From the NCBI RefSeq assembly GCF_947495665.1, contig NZ_CANLZV010000010.1:95992-159991 (forward strand): DNA of 64,000 bases, read 5' to 3'. A program made the translations under genes and the position numbers. Below are positions 7,984 to 17,896 of this stretch, one piece after another (position 1 is the stretch's first letter; each line of letters starts with the position of its first letter). Under the pieces are notes generated by a model. The model was not told the origin of the DNA. It saw only the letters and a program-made list of their open reading frames with translations, and ran no database searches. Source of the stretch: an uncultured Sunxiuqinia sp. (lineage in GTDB: Bacteria > Bacteroidota > Bacteroidia > Bacteroidales > Prolixibacteraceae).

Positions 7984-10900
7984 ATGGCAATTGGCAAAAA
8001 AAGTACGCGACTTAGTAAGGTAGCACGAGAGTTTAATGTAGGAATTAATACCATTGTAGAGTTTCTGCATAAGAAAGGATTTGAAATTGATTCAAACCCG
8101 AACTCTAAAATTTCGGAAGATGCATACCAGATGCTCGAAAAAGAGTATAAGAGTGACATCACGCTGAAAAAAGAGTCAGAAAAGATCAACCTGATGAGTC
8201 ACCGTAGTAAAAACGAATCTATTTCGCTTGAAAATACCGATGCCTCTTCAGACGATAATGATCTTGATGAGGACGAAGAGGAAGTGGAAGAAGTTCGGAT
8301 TAAGGATATGAATCCGCCTAAAAAGGAAATTCCGAAAGCCAAAGAAAAACCACAGCCCAAGGAAGAAAAAGAAGAAGAACAGGCAAAACCGGAAGTGGAA
8401 CATCCTAAGGTCCTTGGTAAGATTGACCTGGAAAGCATGCAGCCTAAGAAACGGGAAGGAAAACCTACCGTCATCAAGAAAGCAGATCTGAAGCAAGAAA
8501 AAGAAGAAGAAAAGGAAAAGCCAGCTGAGCCACAAAAGGAAGAAAAACCAGTTGAAGCGCCCAAGGCTCAGAAAAGCACTCCGGTTGAACCCAAGCCTGT
8601 TGAGCAAGAGAAGAAAACAGAACCAAAGACTGAAAAGATAGAAAAAGAAGAGAAAAAAGCTGAACCGACAGAAGAAGTTCAGACAAATGTTCCTAAAGTT
8701 GATGAAATTAAAGTAGTCGGTAAAATCGACCTTTCGTCCATCAACCAAAAAACACGTCCTACGAAGAAGACGAAAAAGCAAAAAGAAGAGGAACGCAAGG
8801 AAAGAGAAAAGCAAAAGCGTCAGGGCAGCCAGGAGCAAGGCAGCAATTCGGATAATGAAATTAAAACCCGCGTTGAAAAACTTGCAGGCCCCAATGTTGT
8901 TGGTCGAATTGAAATTAAAAAGAAGAAGCCAGTCGCTTCCTCCAGTGACTCCAACGCGCAAAACGCCAAGAAAAAACGCAGACGCATTCAGAAAGACTCT
9001 GACTCGCGCATTACCGTTAACAAACCCGGACAAGCTCCACAAGGACAACAACAGCGTGGACGCCTGTCACAACAAGGTGGAAAAGGAAAGCGCAAAATCA
9101 TTAAAAAAGAGGTTAGCGAGGAAGATGTACAAAAGCAAATTAAAGATACATTGGCCCGCCTGACTTCAGGAAAACAAAAATCCAAAGGAGCGAAATACCG
9201 TCGCGACAAACGACAAGCGGCCAGTGAAAAAGCCACAGCTGCATTTGAACGCGAAAGCGCAGAACAAAACATTCTGAAAGTAACCGAGTTTGTATCGGTT
9301 TCAGAACTGGCTACCATGATGGATGTAAGCGTTACCGACGTTATTTCTTCATGCATGAGCCTTGGTTTGTTTGTTTCGATCAACCAGCGTCTGGATGCTG
9401 AAACCATGTCCATCGTTGCTGAAGAATTTGGCTTTGAAGTTGAATTTGTCAGCGCCGACATTCTGGATGGCGTTGAAGAAGACGACGAACCCAACGAAGT
9501 ACACCCAAGGGCTCCGATTGTTACCGTAATGGGACACGTTGACCACGGTAAAACCTCATTGCTTGACCACATTCGTAACGCCAACGTAATTGCCGGAGAG
9601 GCCGGGGGTATTACCCAGCACATCGGCGCTTACCACGTTACCTTAAAAGATGGTCGGGTAATTACCTTCCTGGATACACCGGGTCACGAGGCCTTTACCG
9701 CCATGCGTGCACGTGGTGCGCAGGTTACCGACATTGCCATCATTATTGTTGCGGCTGATGACGACATCATGCCCCAAACCAAAGAAGCCATTAACCACGC
9801 CCAGGCAGCGGGAGTACCCATTGTTTTTGCCATTAACAAGATTGACAAGCCGGGAGCTAATCCGGATAAAATCAAAGAAGGGTTGGCAAACCTGAACTAC
9901 CTGGTTGAAGAATGGGGTGGGAAATACCAAAGTCAGGACATTTCAGCCAAGCATGGTACCAACATGGACGAACTTCTGGAAAAAGTATTGCTGGAAGCTG
10001 AAATGCTGGAACTAAAAGGAAATAAAGACAAACGAGCTACCGGAACCATCGTGGAATCATCACTGGACCGCGGACGCGGTTATGTGGCCACTGTGCTTGT
10101 TCAAAACGGAACCTTGCACCAGGGAGACATCATGCTGGCCGGTAAATATTACGGACACATCAAAGCCATGTTTAACGAGCGTAACCAGCGAATTGAATCC
10201 GCTGGCCCATCAGAACCGGTTATTATTCTGGGACTGGACGGAGCGCCACAGGCAGGTGATAAATTCAACGTTTTTGAAAACGAACGTGAAGCCCGTCAAA
10301 TTGCTACCAAGCGCGAGCAACTTGCACGTGAGCAAGGATTACGTACGCAGAAACACATTACGCTGGATGAAATTGGTCGCCGGATTGCGATTGGAAACTT
10401 CCAGGAATTGAACCTGATTGTAAAAGGTGACGTGGATGGTTCTATTGAAGCACTTTCTGATTCATTGATCAAACTGTCAACTGAAGAAATTCAGATCAAT
10501 GTTATTCACAAGGCAGTAGGTGCCATTTCTGAATCAGACATCATGTTGGCTACGGCATCCGATGCCATTGTAATTGGCTTCCAGGTGCGTCCGAGCGTAC
10601 AAGCCCGTAAGCTGGCCGAGAAAGAAGAAGTGGATATCCGCTTGTACTCCATTATTTACGATGCGATTAGCGAAATTAAATCAGCGATGGAAGGCATGCT
10701 TTCGCCTGAGATCAAAGAAGAAATTTTGGGGACCGCAGAAATTCTGGAGACCTTCAAAATCACCAAAGTTGGTACAATTGCCGGTTGTATTGTCCGCGAT
10801 GGGAAAATTCAACGCAACAACAAAGTACGACTTATCCGCGATGGAATTGTGATTTACACCGGAACACTCGGATCATTGAAACGTTTTAAAGACGATGCGA

Positions 10901-11013
10901 AAGAAGTTTCAAAAGGCTATGAGTGCGGATTGAACATTGAAGGATACAATGACATTAAAATTGGCGATATGGTGGAAGCTTTCCACGAAATTGAAGTTGC
11001 CAAGTCGCTATAA
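7984..11013 (+). CDS. infB: Translation initiation factor IF-2
   Basis: GTPase that brings fMet-tRNA to the 30S subunit. The ATG at 7984 ([20 protein letters not shown]) gives 1009 residues; an upstream in-frame TTG at 7942 adds a basic stretch unlike the family and is rejected. IF2_N domain at about 5-55, then a long low-complexity Lys/Glu/Pro-rich linker (about 60-430), a second IF2_N near 430-500, G domain with G1 [11 protein letters not shown] near residue 516, G3 DTPGHEAF and G4 NKID, then domains II-IV. The protein is longer than E. coli IF-2 because of the charged linker. It ends the rimP operon before an intrinsic terminator. Confidence 0.97.
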   Translation: MAIGKKSTRLSKVAREFNVGINTIVEFLHKKGFEIDSNPNSKISEDAYQMLEKEYKSDITLKKESEKINLMSHRSKNESISLENTDASSDDNDLDEDEEEVEEVRIKDMNPPKKEIPKAKEKPQPKEEKEEEQAKPEVEHPKVLGKIDLESMQPKKREGKPTVIKKADLKQEKEEEKEKPAEPQKEEKPVEAPKAQKSTPVEPKPVEQEKKTEPKTEKIEKEEKKAEPTEEVQTNVPKVDEIKVVGKIDLSSINQKTRPTKKTKKQKEEERKEREKQKRQGSQEQGSNSDNEIKTRVEKLAGPNVVGRIEIKKKKPVASSSDSNAQNAKKKRRRIQKDSDSRITVNKPGQAPQGQQQRGRLSQQGGKGKRKIIKKEVSEEDVQKQIKDTLARLTSGKQKSKGAKYRRDKRQAASEKATAAFERESAEQNILKVTEFVSVSELATMMDVSVTDVISSCMSLGLFVSINQRLDAETMSIVAEEFGFEVEFVSADILDGVEEDDEPNEVHPRAPIVTVMGHVDHGKTSLLDHIRNANVIAGEAGGITQHIGAYHVTLKDGRVITFLDTPGHEAFTAMRARGAQVTDIAIIIVAADDDIMPQTKEAINHAQAAGVPIVFAINKIDKPGANPDKIKEGLANLNYLVEEWGGKYQSQDISAKHGTNMDELLEKVLLEAEMLELKGNKDKRATGTIVESSLDRGRGYVATVLVQNGTLHQGDIMLAGKYYGHIKAMFNERNQRIESAGPSEPVIILGLDGAPQAGDKFNVFENEREARQIATKREQLAREQGLRTQKHITLDEIGRRIAIGNFQELNLIVKGDVDGSIEALSDSLIKLSTEEIQINVIHKAVGAISESDIMLATASDAIVIGFQVRPSVQARKLAEKEEVDIRLYSIIYDAISEIKSAMEGMLSPEIKEEILGTAEILETFKITKVGTIAGCIVRDGKIQRNNKVRLIRDGIVIYTGTLGSLKRFKDDAKEVSKGYECGLNIEGYNDIKIGDMVEAFHEIEVAKSL

Positions 11014-11033
11014 ATAATCGATTGAAAAGAATT

Positions 11034-11064
11034 AAAAATCCGGCCTTCCAGCCGGATTTTTTTT
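11034..11064. terminator. Terminator after infB
   Basis: AAAAATCCGGC-CTTCCA-GCCGGATTTTT: an 11-bp stem with a T-run of eight. The A-run on the other side makes it potentially bidirectional. Confidence 0.93.
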
Positions 11065-11121
11065 GGCTTAAATTCTCGGAAGCTGCCCTGATTGTAATTA
11101 AAATAGCCGAAATAATACCAC

Positions 11122-11154
11122 AAAAAAATCCCCGAAGAAATTATTCTCCGGGGA
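11122..11154 (-). terminator. Terminator after gcvH
   Basis: Minus-strand ATCCCCGGAGAA pairs with TTCTTCGGGGAT (one G-U pair) and is followed by seven T. The G-U wobble forms only in minus-strand RNA, fitting termination of gcvH. Confidence 0.88.
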
Positions 11155-11207
11155 TCGGTACTATCTTGATTGCGCCGTCAGGCACAACTGTTTTTGTAAA
11201 AAATGAA

Positions 11208-11588
11208 TTATGCTTCCAGCATAGCCTGGTAAGCAGCAGCATCCATCAGCTCGTCCAATTCAGCCGCATCCTTAATCTCCACTTTAATCAACCAGCCTTT
11301 TCCATAAGGATCCTTGTTAATCAGCTCGGGCTCATCCTCCAATTCGGTATTGAATTCAAGAACTTTACCGGCAACGGGCATAAACAAGTCTGAAACAGTT
11401 TTTACGGCTTCAACGGTTCCAAAAGTTTCCGCTTTATCCAGCTCTTCTCCTTCTGTCTCTATTTCAACAAACACGATATCACCCAGTTCTCCCTGAGCAA
11501 AGTCAGTGATACCTACGTAAACAACGTTTTCTTCAACACGAACCCATTCGTGTTCTTTGGTGTACTTTAAGTTTTCTGGCAGATTCAT
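11208..11588 (-). CDS. gcvH: Glycine cleavage system H protein
   Basis: Lipoyl carrier that shuttles the aminomethyl group between the P, T and L proteins of glycine cleavage. 126 residues, full length. The lipoylated residue is Lys63 in [12 protein letters not shown], inside the expected hammerhead fold, and the C-terminus keeps [13 protein letters not shown]. The other gcv genes are not nearby, and the gene is monocistronic with its own terminator. A weak -7 box (TACTTTTG on the minus strand, 11615-11622) lies about 27 bases upstream of the start. Confidence 0.97.
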   Translation of the reverse strand: MNLPENLKYTKEHEWVRVEENVVYVGITDFAQGELGDIVFVEIETEGEELDKAETFGTVEAVKTVSDLFMPVAGKVLEFNTELEDEPELINKDPYGKGWLIKVEIKDAAELDELMDAAAYQAMLEA

Positions 11589-11688
11589 AATGCTAACTTC
11601 AATTGTGATTTCTTCAAAAGTAATACATTTTTTGCAAACAGAAATCGAACAAAAATCAGCCTTCGTGTTTTTTAAAATGAAGTTTATT

Positions 11689-11696
11689 TAAATTTG
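11689..11696 (+). promoter_or_regulatory. Candidate -7 box of tsaE
   Basis: TAAATTTG fits TAnnTTTG and ends 22 bases before the tsaE ATG. No convincing -33 TTTG is seen at the right distance, so support is partial. Confidence 0.45.
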
Positions 11697-11718
11697 CTGC
11701 AATCAAGAAATTAAAACC

Positions 11719-12141
11719 ATGTTTTCAATCCAAATTAACTCAGTTCAAGAGCTTCCCCAGGCGGCCGAAGCATTTCTCAAGCATTTCCCCGAAGAACGGC
11801 TATTCGCCTTTTACGGAAAAATGGGAGCCGGAAAAACAACCTTAATCAAGGCCCTGTGTCGGGCACTGGGCTCAACCGACCCGATTACCAGTCCAACCTT
11901 TGCTTTGGTTAACGAATACAGTACCGCCCAAAATGAGCGCATTTTTCACTTCGACTTTTACCGCATAAAAAATATTGAAGAAGCACTGGATATTGGCTTT
12001 GATGATTACATTTACAGTGGTAAATACTGTTTTATGGAATGGCCGGAAAATATTGAAGCACTGCTTCCTGATCAGGTTATAGCGGTCAATATTGAAGTGC
12101 TGGACACGGACGCACGAAAGATCACAACGAATAAGCTCTGA
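11719..12141 (+). CDS. tsaE: tRNA threonylcarbamoyladenosine biosynthesis ATPase TsaE
   Basis: ATPase partner of TsaD/TsaB in making the t6A modification at position 37 of ANN-decoding tRNAs. 140 residues, typical length. The Walker A motif GKMGAGKTT sits at about residues 33-41, SPTFALVNEY at 56-65 and HFDFYRIKN follows; the late motif FMEWPENIEALLPD is the conserved C-terminal signature. It is followed 55 bases later by the alanine dehydrogenase family gene in the same direction, a common Bacteroidota neighbour pair. Confidence 0.95.
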   Translation: MFSIQINSVQELPQAAEAFLKHFPEERLFAFYGKMGAGKTTLIKALCRALGSTDPITSPTFALVNEYSTAQNERIFHFDFYRIKNIEEALDIGFDDYIYSGKYCFMEWPENIEALLPDQVIAVNIEVLDTDARKITTNKL

Positions 12142-12183
12142 TTCTTTTTGAATTATTACATATAAAAGAGTAAATTGAGCCAT

Positions 12184-12191
12184 TAACTTTG
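12184..12191 (+). promoter_or_regulatory. Candidate -7 box just before the alanine dehydrogenase gene
   Basis: TAACTTTG fits TAnnTTTG but ends only five bases before the ATG, so a transcript from here would be nearly leaderless. No -33 element is evident. Chance occurrence is possible. Confidence 0.3.
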
Positions 12192-12196
12192 TCGGG

Positions 12197-13405
12197 ATGA
12201 CTGAAAAAGAGCAACAATCGGAGATTAAATCCTTACTTCTGCCCAAAGAAGAAATGTTGGAAATACGACGCAAAGGCAAACGGATTACCATTGGCATTCC
12301 ATCTGATTTTTCAAAAATTGAATACCGGGTACCACTCACCCCCGAAGCTGTTGCCCTCCTGGTTTCCTACGGCCACGAAATTTACATTGAAAAAGATGCC
12401 GGCAAGGCAGCCAGTTACTCTGACAAAGAATACCGCGAGGCCGGAGCCATGGTGCTTGACAAGCGAGAGGAAATTTTCCAGTGCGACATTATTATCCGGG
12501 TAGCCCCTTTTGATTCAGATGAAATAGACCTGCTCCGTGGTCAGCAAACCCTGATTTCGAACATGCACCTGAGCAACCATTGCCAGGAAACGGTGCAAAA
12601 ACTGATGAAGAAGAAAGTAACCACCATTGCCTACGAGTACATGGAAAACGAGGATAAGTGCTTACCTGTTGTTCGTTTAATGAGCCAGATTGCCGGTTCA
12701 ACGGCCATCACCATCGCCAGCGAATATTTAAGCAACTCGAGGAATGGTAAAGGGGTTTTGCTCGGATCAGTTACCGGCATTTCTCCTACCGAACTGGTCA
12801 TTCTCGGAGCCAAAACGGCAGCCGAATATGCTGCCCGTGCAGCGCTGGGCCTCGGTGTTACCGTTAAGGTTTTCGACGACAACATGTTCCATCTGCAGGA
12901 ACTTGAAGACCGCCTTGGTCAGCGAATTTTCACTTCGGTGTTATATCCTAATGTGCTAAAAAAAGCACTGCGATCCGCTGACGTTGTGCTAGGAGCCATG
13001 TCTTTTAACTCCAACACTAAGTTTCAGGTCTCTGAAGAAATGGTCCGCGATATGAAGGATGGGTCTGTCATTATTGATCTCAACATTGACCAAGGCGGAT
13101 GTTTTGAAACGAGCATGCCAACCACCCTCAAAAATCCGACCTACATCAAGCACGGCGTTATTCATTATTGCGTACACAACATGGCTTCAATGGTGGCACG
13201 AACCGCTTCCATTGCGCTTAGCAATGTACTAACTCCTATTATCATTACCGTTGGGGAAATTGGAGGCATGCAAAATTACATTAAAAGCTCAACCGGAATC
13301 CGAAGAGGGGTATATATTTACAACGGCATACTAACCAATAAGGATCTGGGCAGTAAGCTGAATATTCCGAGCAAGGATATTGATTTGCTGCTGGCTATTT
13401 TCTAG
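12197..13405 (+). CDS. ald: Alanine dehydrogenase / NAD(P) transhydrogenase-alpha family protein
   Basis: 402 residues of the AlaDH/PNT family, which interconverts L-alanine and pyruvate with NAD. The N-terminal domain carries IGIPSDFSKIEYRVPLTPE (substrate side) and the start is supported by SLLLPKEEMLEIRRK. The second domain is the Rossmann fold. Its nucleotide loop reads VILGAKTAAEYAARAALGLG where the family normally has GxGxxG; two of the three glycines are replaced. Downstream elements ADVVLGAM, DGSVIIDLNIDQGGCFET and HYCVHNMASMVARTAS are normal. The biochemical activity is therefore less certain than the family assignment. Its stop codon shares CTAG with the convergent pullulanase gene. 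Confidence 0.88.
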   Translation: MTEKEQQSEIKSLLLPKEEMLEIRRKGKRITIGIPSDFSKIEYRVPLTPEAVALLVSYGHEIYIEKDAGKAASYSDKEYREAGAMVLDKREEIFQCDIIIRVAPFDSDEIDLLRGQQTLISNMHLSNHCQETVQKLMKKKVTTIAYEYMENEDKCLPVVRLMSQIAGSTAITIASEYLSNSRNGKGVLLGSVTGISPTELVILGAKTAAEYAARAALGLGVTVKVFDDNMFHLQELEDRLGQRIFTSVLYPNVLKKALRSADVVLGAMSFNSNTKFQVSEEMVRDMKDGSVIIDLNIDQGGCFETSMPTTLKNPTYIKHGVIHYCVHNMASMVARTASIALSNVLTPIIITVGEIGGMQNYIKSSTGIRRGVYIYNGILTNKDLGSKLNIPSKDIDLLLAIF

Positions 13406-15339
13406 CCTTTCACCAAAATAAGCATGGACAGCGGCGGAACAGATACGTTTTTGTCCAGCAAGCAGTCTATTCCATTCAGTTCAATCTCGTCTTCACGGGC
13501 AATCACCTCCCAGTTATGCTGATCTAACTCCATATTAGTCGCAACCCGCTTGGCATTAAAAATTAATTGAATCGTTTTCCAGCCAAACGGATTGGGATAA
13601 TCCAGAATAGAATAAGCTAAAACGCCCGGTTCATAATTCTCCGAAAAGTGCAGGTGCCGTCGAATTTCATCCGCCGAGCGCATGCGAAAAGCAGGAACAG
13701 CCTTCCGAAGCGCTAGCAATTTTTGAAAATAGGCAAAGACATCCCCAAAACGCTCCTTGAGTTTCCAGTCAATTTGGTTGACTGCATCAGGTGATTTATA
13801 CGAGTTATGGTTGCCGCCTTTAATTCGGCAAAACTCACTTCCGGCATGCAAAAATGGAATTCCCTGCGAGGTAAAAATCAAGGCAGCGGCCAACTTTTGC
13901 ATTTTCTTCAACTGTTCTTCCGAGGCATCCGGACAGCTTTGGGTGAGCTTATCAAACAGGGTGAAGTTGTCGTGACACGACACATAATTCACGCACTGCC
14001 AAGGCTCTTTAGCCCAAGCCTCATGCGAACTTTCCACATAACTGTACACAATCCGTGGATGATGACAAGCCGCCACAACACCAAACTTAACCGCTTCCTC
14101 ATTGAGCGTGCGTCCGTTTACGAAGCCCTGGCTTTTGGCATCAAAGTTATTGCCCTTGATCGCATCACGCATATCGTCATTAAAACAGGCAATTCCATTC
14201 AACTTTGCAACCTTGCGCTTTACCGCCCGGTGCTTTTCATCCATCGGACTGTAGTCTGCAGCCCAACCTTCGCCATACAGCAGCATTCCCGGACGTAATT
14301 CATCCAGCGCCTTCCGAATTTCGTTCATGGTCTCCAGGTCGTAAATGCCCATCAGGTCAAACCGAAACCCATCCATATGAAATTCCGAAGCCCAGTATTT
14401 CAATGAGTCAACAATGTACTTGCGCACCATGGCTCGTTCTGTCGCGACCTCGTTACCACAACCGCTGGCATTCGAAAAGCTCCCGTTGCTTTTTTGCCGG
14501 TAATAATAGCCGGGTACGGTTTGGTTAAACCACGACCTGCGGGTATAGCCTGTGTGGTTATAAACCACGTCCATCACCACCCCAATTCCGGCTTTGTGCA
14601 AAGCCTGCACCAGCTGCTTAAACTCAGTAATGCGCGAAGTATCATCTGGCTGGCTGGCATAACTTCCTTCCGGAGCATTAAAATTAAGCGGATCGTAGCC
14701 CCAGTTGTACTTCTTTTCCGGATAATTCTCATCAACAGTGAAAAAATCGAATACCGGCAACAGATGGACATGGGTTATTCCCAAACTTTTTAGATGATCA
14801 ATCCCGGTTGCTGCTCCTCCGGGCGTTTTCGTATTTTCTTCGGTAAAAGCCAGAAACTTTCCCCTATGTTTCATGCCCGACTCTGGGGACATCGAAAAGT
14901 CACGGACATGCAATTCGTACAAAACGGCATCAACGGCAGGTATTGGAGCAATCGGCTGGTCGTTTTCCCAGCCTTGGGGGTTTGTTTTCTTCGGATCAAA
15001 GATCAAGCCTCGCCGCCCGTTTACGCCAACTGCACGGGCGTCAATACCGGGCGTTTCACTCAGCCAGGAACCATCGTTAACCTTAAGGGTGTAAAAAAGC
15101 CCTTCAAAAGCTCCCTTCAAACTCAGTTGCCAAACGCCATCGGCCTGCGGACTCAGAAATTCGCGCCGGATCGTCCGTCCGCCAGTGCTGTTTTGATACA
15201 GTTTCAGCTCAACCTGTCGGGCAGTTGGCGCCCATACTTTCACCTGCAAGTTTTCTTCCGAATACCGCACTCCCAGATCATCTCCTCCGTAGTAAGGATA
15301 AGTTGAAAAGTCGATATGGTTAAACTTCCAGCTTCTCAT
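13402..15339 (-). CDS. pulA: Type I pullulanase (GH13, alpha-1,6 debranching)
   Basis: Hydrolyses alpha-1,6 branches of pullulan, glycogen or starch fragments. 645 residues: an N-terminal CBM48-type beta-sandwich (about 20-120, VKVWAPTARQVELKLYQN), a GH13 barrel and a C-terminal beta domain. The type I signature YNWGYDP is present, with region II DGFRFDLMG (Asp nucleophile), region III LYGEGWA (Glu acid/base) and region IV VSCHDN. There is no signal peptide, so it probably acts in the cytoplasm on glycogen or imported maltodextrins. It starts directly after the stop codon of the upstream small membrane protein (TAA then ATG), implying co-translation. Confidence 0.95.
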   Translation of the reverse strand: MRSWKFNHIDFSTYPYYGGDDLGVRYSEENLQVKVWAPTARQVELKLYQNSTGGRTIRREFLSPQADGVWQLSLKGAFEGLFYTLKVNDGSWLSETPGIDARAVGVNGRRGLIFDPKKTNPQGWENDQPIAPIPAVDAVLYELHVRDFSMSPESGMKHRGKFLAFTEENTKTPGGAATGIDHLKSLGITHVHLLPVFDFFTVDENYPEKKYNWGYDPLNFNAPEGSYASQPDDTSRITEFKQLVQALHKAGIGVVMDVVYNHTGYTRRSWFNQTVPGYYYRQKSNGSFSNASGCGNEVATERAMVRKYIVDSLKYWASEFHMDGFRFDLMGIYDLETMNEIRKALDELRPGMLLYGEGWAADYSPMDEKHRAVKRKVAKLNGIACFNDDMRDAIKGNNFDAKSQGFVNGRTLNEEAVKFGVVAACHHPRIVYSYVESSHEAWAKEPWQCVNYVSCHDNFTLFDKLTQSCPDASEEQLKKMQKLAAALIFTSQGIPFLHAGSEFCRIKGGNHNSYKSPDAVNQIDWKLKERFGDVFAYFQKLLALRKAVPAFRMRSADEIRRHLHFSENYEPGVLAYSILDYPNPFGWKTIQLIFNAKRVATNMELDQHNWEVIAREDEIELNGIDCLLDKNVSVPPLSMLILVKG

Positions 15340-15885
15340 TTATGAAAACAAGCTTTTTCGTAAGGTGATGAAAGAGGATGAATAACTTTTCCCTTTGGTA
15401 TCCTGAAGCTGAATTTTGGCCCAGAAAAAACGCTTCAGCTTTCGGTCATGATCGTAGAAAACACTTAAGTCAATTCGAAGCTCATGGGTTTTTCCGGCTT
15501 CCAAAAACAGCGGATAAATCTCGTATCGGTTGATGCCTTTCAATTTAAATTTCCGCTTCGACCATAATTTGCGGAAACTCAAAACAGGTGCTTCCAGGTC
15601 AATATCCTTCTTGCTTCTATTTTCCACTCTCAAGGTAAGAACCGTGGGCCGGTATTTACGATCTTTCAATAAATTTATTTCCAATTTGCTCCGGGAAACT
15701 GAAACCGGCTTACCTTTCTGTGACGTGCCCTTAAAAAAGAACTTTTGAATGAAGTAATAGACAATCGGCAAGGCCACCAGAATTCCTATAAACCACAGCA
15801 ACTTATACCCTGCCGGTTGAACTTCATTTTGAGCAAACACCCCAGCCGGAAGTAACAAAAGCATGCTAAAAAATAATTTCTTCAT
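15340..15885 (-). CDS. Exported membrane-anchored protein of unknown function
   Basis: 181 residues, not recognised. Residues 1-18 are a signal peptide (LLPAGVFAQ); residues 28-48 form one transmembrane helix (LLWFIGILVALPIVYYFIQ) followed by a basic patch, so the body (about 60-181) probably faces the cytoplasm. The body is basic and beta-rich (PTVLTLRVENRSKKDIDLEAP, then SVFYDHDRKLKRFFWAKIQL). It abuts pulA without spacing and should be co-expressed with it; a link to glycogen metabolism is only contextual. Confidence 0.75.
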   Translation of the reverse strand: MKKLFFSMLLLLPAGVFAQNEVQPAGYKLLWFIGILVALPIVYYFIQKFFFKGTSQKGKPVSVSRSKLEINLLKDRKYRPTVLTLRVENRSKKDIDLEAPVLSFRKLWSKRKFKLKGINRYEIYPLFLEAGKTHELRIDLSVFYDHDRKLKRFFWAKIQLQDTKGKSYSSSFITLRKSLFS

Positions 15886-16092
15886 GTTTTCAATTTAAGT
15901 ATGTAAAAATAGCAAAGTCCTGCAATTAATAACGGACTCAGAAGTTTTACCAACTAAATTGTCTACCGAAAAATACTTTTGTCCCAGTTTCGATGCTTGT
16001 GTCCCCCAAAAAGTTGAAGAGCAGCATCAGTCCTTTTCATACCGCCTCCTTCTCTTGGGGTTGATGTTAATTCTCCAAGGCTATTGCTGAAG

Positions 16093-16842
16093 TTAAAAGT
16101 GCAGGCTTTCCTTAATTTTCTTATACCCGGTTTTACTCACCTTCAACTTCGTTTTATCTTTCAGAATAACCACATAAGATTCCTTTTCATACTGCTGAAT
16201 CTCGGCCATATCTTCGATGTGCACAATGTATGAACGGTGAATGCGAATGAAATCCCGGGGATTCAGATTCGACTCGAAATATTTCATGGTTTTCTGCTTC
16301 ATGTGGCGGCCATCCTGGGTGTAAATCAGCACATAATCATCCAGCGACTCAATGTAACGAACCTGATCAACAGGAATAATATTGATCTTATGCCGGTCTT
16401 TTACCACAATGCGGTCAAGGTACTCCTCTACGGCATAAGTGTTTAGCTGCTCCAGCCTGTTGGTCGAACGTTCACCCTTATCAATACGTTCCTGCACTTT
16501 ATCAATGGCTTTTAGCAGACGTTCTTTCGAAAAGGGTTTCAACAAATAATCCTGGGCATTGTAGTCAAAAGCCTTAATTGCATATTGGTCGTAGGCTGTT
16601 GTGAAAATAATCTCTGGTTTATGATCCAACAACTCCAACATCTCAAACCCCGTAATTTTGGGCATTTGGATGTCCAGAAACACCACATCGGGTTTCAGCT
16701 CATTAATTTTCTGAACCCCTTCAAAACCATTTTCACATTCGCCAATCAGCTCCAGGCTTGGATGATCTTTCAGGTAACTTTTAAGCAGGTTGCGGGCAAG
16801 TTCCTCATCTTCGATGATTAATGCTTTCAATGTCTGTTTCAT
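16093..16842 (-). CDS. LytTR-family response regulator
   Basis: Two-component DNA-binding regulator of 249 residues. Receiver domain 1-120: acidic pair Glu11-Asp12, phospho-acceptor Asp57 in VVFLDIQMP, and Lys in DYLLKPF. The C-terminal LytTR domain (about 145-245: RYIESLDDYVLIYT, HRSYIVHIEDM) binds DNA through a beta-fold rather than a helix-turn-helix. The start ATG overlaps the kinase stop (ATGA), so it is translationally coupled. The LiaF-like genes upstream suggest envelope-stress sensing. Confidence 0.95.
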   Translation of the reverse strand: MKQTLKALIIEDEELARNLLKSYLKDHPSLELIGECENGFEGVQKINELKPDVVFLDIQMPKITGFEMLELLDHKPEIIFTTAYDQYAIKAFDYNAQDYLLKPFSKERLLKAIDKVQERIDKGERSTNRLEQLNTYAVEEYLDRIVVKDRHKINIIPVDQVRYIESLDDYVLIYTQDGRHMKQKTMKYFESNLNPRDFIRIHRSYIVHIEDMAEIQQYEKESYVVILKDKTKLKVSKTGYKKIKESLHF

Positions 16843-17888
16843 GCCGGTATTGTCTTTGGTAATAATAATTCAACTTTAAAACTTGTTTTATTATCTGTCA
16901 GTTTCAGCAAATCAGCCGATCCGTAAATCAAACTCAGCCGTTGCCTGATGTTCTGCAAACCAATCCCCTCTCCCCTGTTTCTAATCGCTTCCGGATCATA
17001 ATCATTCTCAATGCAGATCAGAATGTGCTTTTCTTTTATGCGACAGGTGGTGGTAATACTCACCGGGCTTGTTGCCTCATAAACACCATATTTTATCGCA
17101 TTTTCAAATAAAGGTTGCAAAATCATGTTCGGAATCTGGCATCGATGACAACCTTCTTCAATGTCAAAAACCGGGTTTAGCTTTTTTCCAAAACGTACTT
17201 TCTCAATACTCAGGTAAAGCTTGATGTTTTCCAGCTCATCAGCCAGCGAGACGGCCTCATCCTGATCGTGCTGCAGAGAGTACCGCATAAACCGCGACAA
17301 GTTGATCACCATTTCCTGCGCTTTTTCCGGAGCACTGAGCGTTAAGGAAGCGATGGAGTTGAGACTGTTGAAGAGAAAGTGCGGATTAATCTGCGATTTT
17401 AGTGCGTTGAGTTCGGCTTCCCGAATCAAGGCCTTCAGCTCGGCTTCTTTCTGTATCTTTTCTTTCAGACTTTGATAATAGTTTATCGTATAAAAAAACA
17501 TGACATAAATGGTGTACATCACGTAGCCCGAGAAAATCTTATTGGGCAGGGAATCGTATAAAATCTGAAGGTAGCTTTCATCAACCAATTTGATGAAAAT
17601 AAAGCCGAGGTACAACCAGATGGCATTGAGCAAACTTCCCGCAATAAGATGATAAAGCAACACCCAATACAAATCCTTCTCCTCTAAACTGTTGTATTTG
17701 ATAATGAACCAAATACTAGCCCCTAAAATCGGGTACAAAGCAAAAAAGGGAAAAGCCGACAAAAAGGCTGTTGTCAGATCGGTGCCAAACCAAAGGTTTT
17801 GAACCACGATATTGACCAAGCCAATGGTCAGCCAAAACACTCCATAATAGAGCATTAATCTTTTGTTATTGATAAAAGGATGCCTCAT
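16839..17888 (-). CDS. LytS/YehU-type sensor histidine kinase
   Basis: 349 residues with about four N-terminal transmembrane helices (residues 12-135) and no large extracellular domain, so the signal is probably sensed in the membrane or passed by a partner. The His_kinase domain holds the phospho-accepting His in SQINPHFLFNSLNS; the ATPase domain shows the N box LQPLFENAIKYGV and the G box RGEGIGLQNIRQRL. It starts 8 bases after the LiaF-like gene and overlaps the response regulator by 4 bases. Confidence 0.95.
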   Translation of the reverse strand: MRHPFINNKRLMLYYGVFWLTIGLVNIVVQNLWFGTDLTTAFLSAFPFFALYPILGASIWFIIKYNSLEEKDLYWVLLYHLIAGSLLNAIWLYLGFIFIKLVDESYLQILYDSLPNKIFSGYVMYTIYVMFFYTINYYQSLKEKIQKEAELKALIREAELNALKSQINPHFLFNSLNSIASLTLSAPEKAQEMVINLSRFMRYSLQHDQDEAVSLADELENIKLYLSIEKVRFGKKLNPVFDIEEGCHRCQIPNMILQPLFENAIKYGVYEATSPVSITTTCRIKEKHILICIENDYDPEAIRNRGEGIGLQNIRQRLSLIYGSADLLKLTDNKTSFKVELLLPKTIPA

Positions 17889-17896
17889 GCGAAGAT

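Noticed and set aside
8248..9051. 267-residue minus-strand frame with Phe/Leu-rich, membrane-like sequence
   Set aside because: It is antisense to the Lys/Glu-rich linker of infB; A-rich codons read backwards give Phe and Leu. No independent gene signs.
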